A stretch of 64,000 nucleotides of DNA, from the NCBI RefSeq assembly GCF_000204055.1, contig NW_006768771.1, positions 1,823,681 to 1,887,680 on the forward strand. Direction: 5' to 3'. Shown piece after piece: positions 35,519-47,375 of the stretch. Below the pieces are notes generated by a model. It ran no database searches. It saw only the letters and a list, made by a program, of their open reading frames with translations, and was not told the origin of the DNA. Source of the DNA: Melampsora larici-populina 98AG31. Taxonomy: Eukaryota > Basidiomycota > Pucciniomycetes > Pucciniales > Melampsoraceae. The position numbers and the translations under genes were made by a program. Within the stretch, counting starts at the first letter, position 1. Each line of letters begins with the position of its first letter.

Positions 35519-35691
35519 ATAATGTGTTTCTCCGAGGTGAAAATTGATTGAACTTAATGCACAAAATGATTAATAATGCAGATTTAATGCAGAAAAGTGT
35601 AGATTTAATGTAGATTTAATGCACTTTTAATCATTTTTTGAATTAAATGTAATCATTTTTCACCACAGAGAAACACATTATATTTGCAGTG
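35519..35691. mobile_element. 173 bp CACTG-ended MITE
   Basis: Inverted ends of about 37 bp, beginning CACTGCAAATATAATGTGTT, face each other with only a few mismatches. The element is flanked by TTA on both sides (35516-35518 and 35692-35694), a 3-bp target-site duplication. CACT(A/G) termini and 3-bp duplications are typical of CACTA/EnSpm elements. The core holds short repeats of 'agatttaatg' and no coding sequence. Confidence 0.75.
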
Positions 35692-36354
35692 TTATAAAGC
35701 TTGTGTGCGCGGAATAAACTTATAGGATTGGGAATTATCTGTTAACTCTGTGCGCTAGGAATTCTGCTCTATTATGAAATCATACGTTGAAGGTCTTTTT
35801 TGTAATGTGTGATGCTGTTCAATTAAGGGTATATAAACCCTCTTGTTTTCTGTTTTTTGTTCTATTCTTTCTTCATCTTATAATCAATCATTGTCCTTAT
35901 CATTCAAATCAGTTTCTAAACTACACAGCGTCCCAATCAACAAACCTTTGCTCTTTAAATCCAATCTTTAAATCCCTTAGGTTAGTATTGCTCCGCTTCA
36001 ATTAGAATTACTGGATATCTTTGTCTTTTTACGAGTCTATTCAATACATATCAGTGTTGACTCGTAGTTCAATAAGCACGCTTATTGACACACCCTCCAT
36101 CCCAAGGGAAGAGAAGCCCTCCTCAGGTTCTTTGTTCTCACCCCGGAGGGGCAGACCAGATCTGAACATAGACATCTATCACCAGGGCCTACCCCCACAC
36201 CACCATTAGTAGATTTAAGTGTATTATTAGTGGTTACAAAGAACTCAAGGAAGATGACTCCTTTTTTTGGTAACCATATCAAGTTGTATAACATAACACA
36301 CTTGATGTTTGTACAACCTAGGTTTACACTCCCTCTCATACTTCACAACCTGAG
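35692..36354. other. Intergenic, nothing recognised
   Basis: A/T-rich with a few short frames. It separates two transposable elements. A TATAAA-like string occurs near 35831 but no gene follows. Confidence 0.45.
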
Positions 36355-37786
36355 AGCAACGCTCGGACCTCATCGTAATCCACCGTAACGTTATGGATAA
36401 TCCATAACGTTACGGTGGACCGTATTCAGGACCAACCGTGTCTTAGCGTTATGAGATGGGACCGTAGCCAAAAATTGGTCATGGTACGGTGGGACCGTAA
36501 CGTAACGTATCGAGATAGCCATCTGGAGCTCAGATTTTGGTCATCACGGTACTTAGATATGAAAAACAGATGATACAGATAATTGAGAGTAAATTGTTAA
36601 GAAGAGACAGGAAAAATAAAGAAAAGATGCATAATAAAGTACATACAAAGCTGAAAGGAATTGTGAATTGTAAAAGATCAGGACCATAGCCATAGCAGAA
36701 CCGAGGAGGATCATAAAGACCAGCTGAGCAAGTTTGTTGATGCAGATGACGGTAGGAGCGCAATAGGTGTTGTTGACGGACTGGTGACATATCATACTTG
36801 CTTCCAATAAGAGTTTCTAATCATTATGAAAGTTCGGTTCCAGAGCTTGTAGCTTTTCTGACATGGTCAATTCCAATCTTTCACTCGGAATTGCCCTTGT
36901 GTTGTGTTGAGCTTGTACTTGACTTGATGTGGGACTCGGTTTAGATTTAAAGCGCCTCCGAATTGACTCTTTTGGTGACCTCATCTCAATGGATGAAGTT
37001 TCTGTGGTATCAAGACTCCAGTCTGCATCCGCCGTAGCATATCCAGAACCGAAATCATGACCATTGACACTTGAATCAGAACGCGCGATTGGTCTTGATT
37101 GAGTTGCAAGCATAGGCCACAATGCAACTTGGATCAGAGGGTTCAACAGTTTCCATCCCTGAACTCCCTCTGCTCCAATCTTGTGGAAACATTTCATTTG
37201 ATCGAGAACCTTGTCTGGATGATAAGTTTCAATTTCATCAGTCGCATCACGTCATACAAAATGCAAAATTGCTAAGTCGCCACCAGGGTGCTTTTTGAGC
37301 CTTGAGTTCAGCTTATAGACATAAGATTTATGAAGCACACTAAAACTACCAATCAGGATACATAGGACCTTTGAACAGTTTGTGTTTGAATCTTGAGCTT
37401 TTAATTGAAAAACAGCATTTCTAACAGGTGATGAATTATGATTCACACTTTGTTCAAGTGTAGCTAACCAACCCACTAATGCTCTATAGTCTTCTTAACA
37501 AACGTAATTGAGGCTTGCAAAGTGATCCGACTGATTTACCAAGTAAATTATTAACCTTTCAGTTGGGAGATATCTATACAGTAGTCAACCATAGTGACTA
37601 CGGGTTTTGTCGCGGCCATCGTAACGTGATGTGCCCGCGATCGTAATCCAGACCGTAACCAGATTTCCCTACCAGGCGTTTTGATACGGATACACCGTAG
37701 TGCTGAACGGCCAGTCGCGATACGGTGAGGGCCGTACCGTACCGTACCGCTGACCGTAGCCATCACGCTGAGGTCCGAGCGTTGCT
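36355..37786. mobile_element. 1.43 kb TIR transposon carrying captured gene fragment
   Basis: An 18-bp terminal inverted repeat AGCAACGCTCGGACCTCA (36355-36372) matches in reverse at 37769-37786. The trinucleotide GAG flanks both ends (36352-36354, 37787-37789), a likely 3-bp target duplication. Subterminal zones at both ends are packed with short repeats of 'accgtaac' and 'cggtac' type, and a 39-bp hairpin with 18-nt perfect arms lies at 36380-36418. No transposase is present. The interior, minus strand, holds a broken cytochrome-b5/desaturase fragment. Superfamily is unassigned; the subterminal repeats and 3-bp duplication point to a cut-and-paste DNA transposon. Confidence 0.75.
36817..37476 (-). 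pseudogene. Cytochrome-b5/fatty-acid-desaturase fragment
   Basis: Inside the TIR element. The minus frame reads VLHKSYVYKLNSRLKKHPGG, then DLAILHFV, stop (TGA at 37252-37254), then RDATDEIETYHPDKVLDQMK and WKLLNPLIQVALWP. The HPGG haem-binding motif and following LAI.HFVGRDATDEIE.YHP pattern are those of the N-terminal cytochrome b5 domain of delta-8 sphingolipid and related front-end desaturases. The TGA replaces what should be the Gly after HFV. After HPGG, the desaturase-linker part continues to a stop at 36817-36819; downstream frames 36553-36807 contain a hydrophobic stretch that may be the first desaturase membrane span. The His-box catalytic core is absent. A captured host fragment, not a functional gene. 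Confidence 0.7.
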
Positions 37787-39843
37787 GAGAGTAGTAGATG
37801 AAGTTTGGGGAGGTGTTGAGTGAATGGAGAAAAATTTGGAAGGGGTAGATGCTGAATGTTGCTCCAAACAAAACCAAAATGGGACATCCCATCTGGTATC
37901 TGGTCAAGCACTTTTTAAAGCTCCCGCATACCCAGCCACCCATACATCCCTGTATTGGCTGTATTGGGGATGTGGTGTCTAGCAAAAAACAAAAAAGAAT
38001 TGCAACAATGACACCAATTCTTAGATTGGCTGTACCTGTATTTGACTTGTATTTGACTAGGCTAGCCCTGTGTACTGATTGTACAGCCTTCATGACTCAG
38101 GTGGTGGGCCAGCGCATTTGGCATGTCAAATGGTGCACCGATATGCAAGACTTGGATAATCTAAAGCGTAGAAGGTCTTCTTGGGCCTAATCTTGGGCTA
38201 GAGCAAGCCTAATACATTGCCATTTGGGCTGTGTAACTTTCAAGCCAGGGAAAGCCTTACAGTTGATCCACAGTTGGGATATTTTTGCTATCAATTGCTC
38301 ACCTGAGTCACGGGACCCTTAAAATAAGTCTTAAATAGAAAGTTTTCTTTGAATGTTATCTCAAAAATGTGGTTATCCTGACTTGAAACAGCTTTTCTCA
38401 TGCCCCCATTTGTGTTTGAGCTTCATCACAGCCTTGATTGCTGTTTCCAAGAAGATTTTTTCTTGCTTTTCCTGTTTTTCTGCTTAAGAGGCACACCCAC
38501 ACACCCCCTGCTATTTGGGCACATCCCAGAGAAAGGATTCGGCGCCTGGAAGTGCCTCTCTCTGTCAGATCCACACCCACAACCTAACCCATGGCACACC
38601 AGTCACATTGTGTGCAACATTAGGGTTTGGGCGGACACTGCTTGTTGATGACCCAAGCTGCAATTGAAATCTAATTCAATTCAAAAGTGACTGAATATAA
38701 GCCCCTGTTCAAACAATATCAAAGCCTGCTTATTCTTATTCTCATTCCATTCCTATCTTGAGGAAGAGAGTCAGTGGTTGCTTGTTGGGAATCAAGAAAA
38801 TGGGGTCATTCATCATTGATGACCCCTATTGAGCCAAGAAAAAGCTTCTCAGACATTTCCTACCACAAAGAGATCCCATTCCCCTTGTCAGGGTACCAGT
38901 AACCCATATTTGTGGTGCGGGGGTGGTATTGTAAGTGGTGAATCTCAAATCAGTAAATTAATCTAAAACCCCCATTTCTCAAACTCTTTTATTTGAGAGT
39001 TCAAACGGAAATGGGAGAGTCATTCTTGATAGGATGTATGAAATGCTTTGAAGCATTTGCTGACAGCTTACAATGACTCTAGGTTCACAGAAAACACTAT
39101 GTAGTTAAATCCCAAAGCTGACAGATTCAAACCATCTGAATGTATCTACTTGTGGTTGAGGTTTTATAATAATAACCCCAGTTTTGGTATCTCATATGTT
39201 GAATGCATACTTCTTTTATGCTCTCTCACATCTGTAGGGAGGGAGGGAGGTTTTTTGAAAAATCAATATTTGATAAATCAGAGAATAAAAGTTATCTTAT
39301 ACAATAAATTGAGTGTATTTAATTGTGACAGTAGCTAAGATGTTTTATTGTAAATGCAAATTCTATCAATGAATTACAGGAAAAACATGAATGACATAAA
39401 TGTAAAGTGGATAACAGATGAAGGGGAAGAGACAACCCTTCGTCTGTCTTGTGTCCTATTTATCAACTACAAATAATATCTATTAATACATATGGAAAAC
39501 TGGTCCTTATCAAGATAGGGAACCCTGACTGGCTCAGCCTCAATTAAAAAATTTGAAGGACTGGTCTAGGTTGCCCTGGTGGTCAAATTATTTTGATTAT
39601 GTTTTCTACATCACCAGATGGTAGAGGAGTTTTCATCACGCTAATCTTGTCACTATTCCTTGTAAAAGTGGACAACACCTACCTCCATCATGCCTTCTAC
39701 AGAAAGCTACTATCCAAGGTGCTCAGACCCTTTCCCAACCATGAACGTGCTTGAAAACCCAAAAAAAAACCTGCATACATTTTCAGATTCCCACCACATT
39801 GAAGTTGCACTTGTTCATCATTCATTCAATAAAATTACAAAGG
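37787..39843. other. Intergenic, transposon-rich flank
   Basis: No convincing gene. Pieces such as 37849-38190 and 38400-38648 are short and without motifs. The region probably consists of old transposon sequence, including the 5' flank of the hAT relic that follows. Confidence 0.4.
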
Positions 39844-41870
39844 ATGCCACCAAAACAACGCCCTTGCCAATCTCCAGCTTCCCCTTCCACCCCAATCATT
39901 GTCTCAGAGTCAGATTCTGAAGAGTAATCACAATCCAACTCTTCTGGTACCCAGCTTGTGAAATCTACAAGCACATCAACCACAGTCAAAATTCCAAGAA
40001 TCAAAATTTGTGGATTAGGAAATAATTCAAGGCTGAAAGTGTTCAAGGCATGATTGAATAATAAACCATTCAAAAGGTAATTTGTGTGTACAAAACCTTT
40101 GAACATATCTTGCTACATTGGATGATTGTGATACTTGTTTATTTTCCCTTCCTTTGTCATTCAATCTTTTAATTTTTCATCTCCTTTATCTTGTTGCATC
40201 TTTCAGATTCCCAAGCTGTGTTGTGATTCTCTGACATATCAACTTGTCAAATTGATTGCCAACTGAAAAATACCAACCACCATTGTTGATTGTGAAGAAT
40301 TCAAAGATCTCCTCAAGGTCTGCAATCCAGAAATCACTTCTTTCCTGGTTTGGATGGTGTGATGGAGAGTGTTAAAACTCAATTTTGTGTGTGTTGTACC
40401 CTTCTCAAGGATGTATTGGATAAATCTTTTGCTATCAATATCACCTATGAAAAGTGGTCATCATCAAATAATGCTCCAATACTTGGAATGACCACTCACT
40501 GGATCAACACAAAATTCAAAATGCAAAAGGTATCTTACCTATGCAGGAGATTGAAGGAGAAAATATGGATGTCAACCTTGCAAAATACTTTATTGAGTGT
40601 CTTCTAAAGACCAACATCAATCAGAAAATTTGTTGTCTCACCACCGGAAATGCATGAACCAATGGAGCAATGGCATAAGATATAGCAAATGAAATCAAAG
40701 ATTTCCAAAAAGATACAAACTTACTTAGATGTATTGCTTTGGCTGGGTTGGCTGTATTTTAAAAGAAATCAGGCAGAACTACTACTTCTGTCAACATATC
40801 TTATATCCTTGAAGATGATTCATCTGATCAAATTAATGCTCCAGAGGCCCTTAGTTGTTGCATGAGCTTCATCACAGCAATCATGAAGACACCAAACCAC
40901 AAGAAAATTGTTTGAAAAGCTTGTTACATTCAAACTTGGTTGCTGTCTTGGGCTTATCCAAAATATCAAAACTCAATGGAACTCTGATCTCAACACCCTC
41001 AAGACAGCTCTGGGACATAAGAATGTCATTGATTTGAAATGTTCAAAGGACTCACAAATGGTCAAGTCTTCACTCCTGCCAAGTGGGAATTGACCACCCA
41101 CCTTATTCAATTCCTTGAACCCTTTGAAAAAGCCACCAATATGCTTCCTCAGTCAACTTACACAAGCCTTGATGCTGTCTTACCTGTATATGAGTGGCTC
41201 AAGTTTCTACTTGACAAGGTAAGTTATATTGCATTCACCATCTTTTGCATTCTAATCAATCTATGCTAATTAGGATGTTTCTCCTAGGCTTTAACTTTGT
41301 TGTGAATTATCCAATTTGAAGGAAAAGCTTGCTGAGTATTTCAACAAAGCCATTCTCAAATCAGTCTATCTTTGCCCACATCTACTGGACCCTTCCAGCA
41401 AGGATCAAGAGCTTTCATACAACACTCGTCTACAGGCAGGCATTGTGGATCAAGCGGATTGGTAAGACATCTTTTTGAAAGAAGCTGGCCAATTCATTCA
41501 CAACAGTGAGGAAGTTGATGATACCCCCAATGTGGATCCAATCACCAAGCCTGATGGAGATGGACCTTGATAGTTCATATCAAGACCTAAAAAGTGGTCA
41601 TCAGATACAGAACTTCTTGCTTACCTTGCCAAACCCCAAGAGCCATGTGATTGTGACCCTCTAGTTTATTGGAATAAACATGCAAAGAAATATCTGTTGA
41701 TATCAAAGTTGTCTCATATATTCCTCTCAGTTACAGCCTGCAGCACACCTTCCAAACAGGCCTTCTCAGCTGGAGGATGTGTTCTCACTAAACATCACCA
41801 CAGTCTCAAATCAGATACCTTTGAAGCTCTGGTATATCTCATGAAGACTTGGAATAAGGTGTTATATGGT
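39844..41870 (+). pseudogene. hAT-family transposase relic
   Basis: Cut-and-paste transposase remnant. A start-like MPPKQRPCQSPASPSTP frame with an acidic Ser stretch is broken by stops. Further pieces of RNase H-like transposase follow in shifting frames: NITYEKWSSSNNAPILGMTT, then LSKIS and WNSDLNTLKTALG, then KWELTTHLIQFLEPFEKATN. The last piece, 41697-41860, holds the C-terminal dimerisation motif: FLSVTACSTPSKQAFSAGG then VLTKHHHSLKSDTFEALV. That pattern (ASAASSERVFSxAG...R.RL) is the hAT hallmark. Several frameshifts and stops show the copy is inactive. Terminal repeats were not located. Confidence 0.8.
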
Positions 41871-43526
41871 GACTTTATTTCTTTCTTTCATTTTTTTCTT
41901 TTCTATCCCTTTCTGGAGTTATTAGAGCATCCACGGTGGTGGGCTCCAAATCGGGGCTATTGCCAAATTTGGTGACTGAGCCCCAATTTTTTGGTGCAAT
42001 GGCGGTCCCCATTGCCAGATTTTTTTGTAGCCGGCTTCAAATTTTGAGCTTTGGGCTACAAATTTGGCAGCAAAAAGCCGGGCTCCAAATTCCCGCACTT
42101 GCTCAATCCCATACCTCACACATGTAACTTAAGAAATTAAGATGCTTTTGGTGAAGTTTGAGACCCTTTGCACCAACATTTGCTCCCCTACCATGTGAGC
42201 GGGCCGTGACCCGGCCGACCCGGCCATGGTCTCTGTCCCGTTATCGGAGCGGGTCAGAGGACGACCCGGCACCAAGTCGTGCCTTGGTTGCTGCTCACAG
42301 TCCAGAAAATTTTGCTGTTGTTCTCAGTTTCTTTGTCGGACTGCCACTCTTCTCTCTCAATATTTCGCTTATCCTGCCACGTTGAGCAGCATGAAAGAAA
42401 TCGATCACAATCACTGACCGACAAGGCCGTTCGGGATCAAGAAGCTGCACCTCGTTCTTTGTTCCGCAAAAGCGCTCGCTTTGGTTGGTCTGACTTTGAA
42501 CATCAAGTGCCAAAAGGACCCATCTTCTCGAATGAAAAACTTTGGGAAAATTTCAATTTGATGTATGTTGATGTGCATACATACACAGACTGTGACACCT
42601 CCTAGCCAGTATACTCAGGGGTCATTAACAAACGAAAGATCTGATTTCCCAATCAGAAAATCGTGAAATCTTGTGGGTTTTTGACCCTTTCATTTTGGGC
42701 AATATGCCAATAGGAGCGGTCACCTTGAAGCTTCGTGCTTAAAGGGTTTTTAGAAACGGTGCTGCCCAACAGTACATCATACTTGATGATATGATGAGTT
42801 CTATGTGCCAAATTTGGTTGCTTGAATTAGGATAGACTGATCAGGAGGTCCTCGAAGATGCTTGAAATAGTAGGGGTATGATTGTGAATATTAAAAGATG
42901 ACACTGGCGTTTTATTAATCTACGGGATAACGCTCGTTATGATGCTCAGCCTTGATCGGATTGTCATGAACGGGAAGCCTGATTTCAAATAAAACTCCTA
43001 CTGATGATCAACGTCCAAAACAAAGAGGTTGACAAGCTTTCTTAGGCTTAGCTTACTCAATCGTTGTGTCAAGCCCACACACGACTTTCCCTAATGTTCG
43101 CCTGTACTTCGAGTCTTAGCTGGAGTAAACTGGCCTTCATATATTCAACTTAGAATCGATCATCGTATCAACCTCCCCGTTTTTGAGATCCACCAGCGCA
43201 AAAGTGCTGGATCAGGTTATGTAGTGCAATAGTCCGTAGGCGCCCCTCCGCTTGACGATCGATCAAGGTATGAGGGTGGAAAGTTGGTGGATACACTTGC
43301 AGGCATTCCAGCTAGCCAAGCAACTCGCTCCTTGAGAGTAATCCTCCTGTCCTTTCACTCTGGGTTGTTTTGTGACAATATAAATATAAGAACAAAATGA
43401 CACGGAAAGAGAACAATCATCAGTCAAATCAACTGCAATTCCTACCCATAGCATCTTACTTCAAGTCAAACTTTTTTGATCTCAACATTAATAAAAAAAT
43501 TAAACTCTCACACATATTTCTTCAAT
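41871..43526. other. Intergenic with low-copy repeat-like patch
   Basis: Around 41930-42120 a G/C-richer patch starts 'agcatccacggtggtggg' and repeats 'ggctccaaat' and 'caaatttgg' phrases, suggesting a small non-autonomous element whose ends I could not pair. A plus frame at 42279-42605 reads partly coding-like (KAVRDQEAAPRSLFRKSARF) but is unrecognised. The remainder is promoter DNA for the protease. Confidence 0.4.
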
Positions 43527-45366
43527 ATGAGTCACACCGTCGTCAACACTGTGCTCAACTCCACGAGGGCCGCCGGTCTTGCTACTGGCGCTGCTGTAAG
43601 TAGTCATTATTTGGCTGCAAATTTGTTTTATGACCCCTTGCCACACCTCGCTGTTGATGCTCCACCAGTTCATAAAGTATTTGTGGAGAGCTGAAGACAA
43701 CTCCCACTTTCTCACTCCCAATCTTTAGGCCTACGCGAAAGCCGCCCGAAGGTACAATTTTGAAACCAAGACCTTCGTTGCAACCAAGGGCTTAGTCTTG
43801 GCCATCAAGGAGGACGGAACAAAGCATCAAGTACCTGCGGAAAGCTTACAGGTCAGTGACATTTTTTTTCGAGGAAGAGAACGAATCACAGAATTTGATA
43901 GACTTCTCGCTTCTCAGAACGATCTTGAATATGTCGTTCCTGTGACAATCGGTACACCGGGTGTCCAGGTGATGTTAGACTTTGACACGGGATCCTCAGA
44001 CATGTGGGTTTGGTCCAGTGGTAAGTCTCTATCACATATATTACAGCAAAGGCGACCAAGACTAATCCTCGATTCATGTTTCATCATAGACTTGAAGGCC
44101 GCGCAGCCCACCGCATCGGGCCACAACGTCTATGACCCAGCCAAATCTAGCACTTCCAAAAAGATTGAAGGGAGCTCCTGGCGTATCTCCTACGGGGATG
44201 GATCCTCAGCTAGTGGTGTTGTTTACCAAGATGGTGAGGATTTCGAGTCTTCGTCTGTAGGGACGATCATCATTCCTCATCGTGTTTGCTCGTCATGCTT
44301 CAACAGATGTCAAGATAGGTGACCTCACATGCGCAAAGCAAGGCGTGGAGGTGGCAACCCGGCTTTCGTCCTCTTTCCTTAACAGTCAAGGATCTGACGG
44401 CCTTCTCGGTCTTGCCTGGCCCAAGATCAACACGGCCAAGCCTCGACAAAAGACGCCCATGCAAAACTTGATGGAGAATAACATCACCGAGAAAGGGGTC
44501 TTTACATGCTGTCTTCGCCACGACAAAGACGGAAAAGGCTTTTACTCATTTGGAACTGTACTTGCAAAGGAAGCTGGTGTAGAAGAGGAGAAGATCGAGT
44601 ATACTCCTATCGATAATTCACAAGGTTTTTGGGCGTTCCCGTCTGAAAAAGCAATTATCGGGGATCAGACTGTGGAACTCAAGTCCAACTCGGCCATTGC
44701 CGACACCGGTACTACTCTTGCACTCGTCTCAGATGACGTAGTGACAGCCCTCTACAAGGCGATTCCTGGCGCAAAGCTTGACAATAATCAGGGTGGGTAT
44801 GTTTATCCTGTTGGAGCAAAGGTACCAGACATTCAACTTGCTGTTGGAGACAAGATGTATACCATCTATGGAAAAGACTTGGCCTATGGAGCTCCTGAGA
44901 AAGGCATGGTCTTCGGAGGTATACAATCCCGCGGAAGCAACCCATTCGATATCCGTAAGTCGAAGAGCCCCCTTATTGGCTGACCTTAAGATTATTTCAG
45001 AGCTGCATACTAACTTGGTATTTATCCTTCTACATGCTAATTCAACACGGACGTAACGTTTAACCAGTGGGAGACATCTTCTTGAAATGTGTTTATGTAG
45101 TTTTTGATCAAAAGAATGTTCAAATCGGCATGGCCCAAAGACCGGGTACCACTTCCGGGTAAGCAAATTCATCATGTCTGGGTTCAGCTTCGATGAGAAC
45201 CGGATCCAAAGCTTCTTTCATTCCCTAACGCTTGGAACTGATGTAATCTACCACTTGTCCCTTTTCTTACTTTTTGATCAGCAGAGCTGAATCAGGGGGT
45301 GACCAACCGGATGGTCAATCGGGCGGTGAAGGCAGTGGATGTGGTCTTGGCTGCAAGGTTCTCTAA
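43527..45366 (+). CDS. Pepsin-family (A1) aspartic protease
   Basis: Endopeptidase of the pepsin family. Seven exons (43527-43595, 43729-43851, 43918-44020, 44090-44233, 44307-44954, 45068-45158, 45282-45366) give 420 residues. The two catalytic aspartates are in VMLDFDTGSSDMWVW (about residue 87) and SNSAIADTGTTLALV. The flap is WRISYGDGSSASGVVY; GSDGLLGLAWPKIN and the C-terminal VGDIFLKCVYVVFDQKNVQI complete the fold. A propeptide-like N-terminus (ARRYNFETKTFVATKG) precedes the enzyme, but the first 25 residues are only weakly hydrophobic, so a classical signal peptide is not evident; an upstream exon cannot be excluded. The last exon adds a short Gly-rich tail ending in two Cys residues (GCGLGCKVL), unusual for A1 enzymes. 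Alternative acceptors at 45281 and 45284 differ by one codon. Confidence 0.88.
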
Positions 45367-47029
45367 TTTTGAGGCGCGAAAGCCACAAAGTAGAACACGC
45401 ACGCCTGAGAGCAATGTAATATTTCCATCTTTTCATACACGCACCAATGTTGTAGTCCTCATATCTCCACTACGTTACTCAGAGTTATACCACTGTATAT
45501 AGAATATGATGGTCATTTGAATCGCAATCAAATCGATTCTGCATCTCTTTTCGGTTGTGGTACTAGCTTCATAGCAGCTTCAAGGGATCCCTGTCTCGTT
45601 GTCGAGCTCTTGTCACGAGTCCTTGAACTCAAGCTGCGATTTTTGGAAGAAACTGCCGACTCCTGTGATCAAAAGAGACAGTCGATTTTTTTCACTCTGA
45701 TATCTTGTTAAAAGAGCTCGGTATGACTTGGAGGAATCTCAACTTTACTCTTTAGAGGGACTCATCTTGTCATCCGCCAAAGTTGACAGCGGTATCACTT
45801 CATACGATTGTTTCGCACAACTCCCAAGCTATGGTTGGTGACTAGCTTTGAGTTTTTGATAAAGAAGAATGAAACCGATCATTGGGCATGTCGTCTTCTA
45901 GCGCAATGAAACTGGAAGAATATGACCTCAATATATTTGTCGAAATCGCATATGATCAAAACATTGTGAGATACCCGGGCCCAGATCATGTATTTGAATA
46001 TTTTCGATTCTATTGTAAGATTTTTGTTTCATTATGTGATCATTCATGGTTGGCTTTATCTACTTCTTCCATTCTGGGTGGAGTTAGCTTAGTATTGGCA
46101 CACTGTGTATGTCAATCCTAGGTCTATACGGGAGGGACGCCGCAGGCGGCTCGCCTGAAACTTCAAACACCATCTGCTTCAAAGCTTTAGGTTTCTCTTT
46201 CAAGCTGATTTATTGACATACTTATAGTTCTGTGAATGAATCAGTGGTATGTTTCATGTCATCCTTTCCAGTTTCTTGTCTCTCTTATCAGGATGTGCTA
46301 CGTGTTTATTATTTTTGTATGAAAGGAATGATCCATCCGTTTTGGAGCTTTAGTTTCCATTAAAAGGCAAGATATTTATATCCTTGATACTACTATTTCT
46401 CCAACCCTTTGCTTCCTCATCTTTGGATGGAACAGCCGTTGAGCTCCAGGTCTTGATTGACGACATCTTATGCTATGTTCGAAAATGGTGTTTTGCCATT
46501 TCTCTCCTGTCTTAGGTCTCTAGTGTGTTTCTTTCCGCAACTCTCACTTTATTTTCTCCCTAATAAGTTTGTTTGTTATCCATACCAAGTAATACGCGAT
46601 GAAAATTAGTCATCATCTTTGCCCAGTATGTGATATGAAGGTCAATTGTGCTAGAACTTGTCTTCATTATTGTCAATTGTTGGACACGGTTTCAAAACTT
46701 GCTAGGACATCCTCATTCAGAAGCCTTTCATCAACAGCACACTAGACATTAGAGAATTGGCAGTTCTATCACATGAGAAAGTCCATCTCGTACACTTCCC
46801 GAGACGGGTTGTTTATGTGGTCTTTTGGCTTTTATCTTTCTTTGCCTATATCTATTCTTACTTCTTTTATCTTCATATAAACTTTGTTCTTTTTTGTTTG
46901 CTTTTGTTTTTATCGAGATTCTTTTATCTCATTCCTCTCTTTCAGGCAATCGCTACTAAGCTATATCTTTATCTTGATAAAGTTCTAGCTCGGTTGTGGG
47001 GGGGGCCGGAGGCCGTGGAGTGCCTGTCA
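45367..47029. other. Intergenic, 3' flank of retrotransposon
   Basis: No gene recognised. The part from about 46780 to 47029 is pyrimidine-rich and probably belongs to the 3' terminal region of the neighbouring retroelement. The protease's 3' region lies at the left end. Confidence 0.4.
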
Positions 47030-47089
47030 GAAAGGTTTTCTCCTCCGCTCTCAGGACGATGTCGTCCTGAGCCTCGGCGAAAACCTTTC
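47030..47089. repeat. Nested palindrome at retroelement 3' side
   Basis: An outer inverted pair GAAAGGTTTTC (47030-47040) and GAAAACCTTTC (47079-47089) encloses a perfect 22-bp palindrome CTCAGGACGA/TG/TCGTCCTGAG (47050-47071). It can form a nested hairpin or cruciform about 290 bp past the recombinase stop codon. Such structures fit the end-repeat regions of DIRS/Ngaro retroelements. Confidence 0.75.
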
Positions 47090-47375
47090 TACGACATCGG
47101 CTCTGAGGCTCCTCTGTCTAGTCTTTTGTATTGTATCAATTGTATTACATACGCTTTCACTCCTTCTTAGATCATCTTCCCCCTCAAACCCCGTTATCAA
47201 CTACTTTTTATATCACAAACTTGATTATCCGCTTGTATTTGAAAATTCAATTGTCGATCTTTCCCCAATTCAATTTAACTTTATTTTAAAGTTTCCTATT
47301 GGGGACATTTTAAACTTCAGTACTCGACAGATCATTCATTTGGGATGAACGTTTTCTGCTCACCTTGACTTCCCA

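Noticed and set aside
46757..47170. 137-codon plus frame rich in Phe, Leu and Tyr
   Set aside because: Pyrimidine-rich DNA yields such a frame by composition; it also runs through the palindrome of the retroelement.
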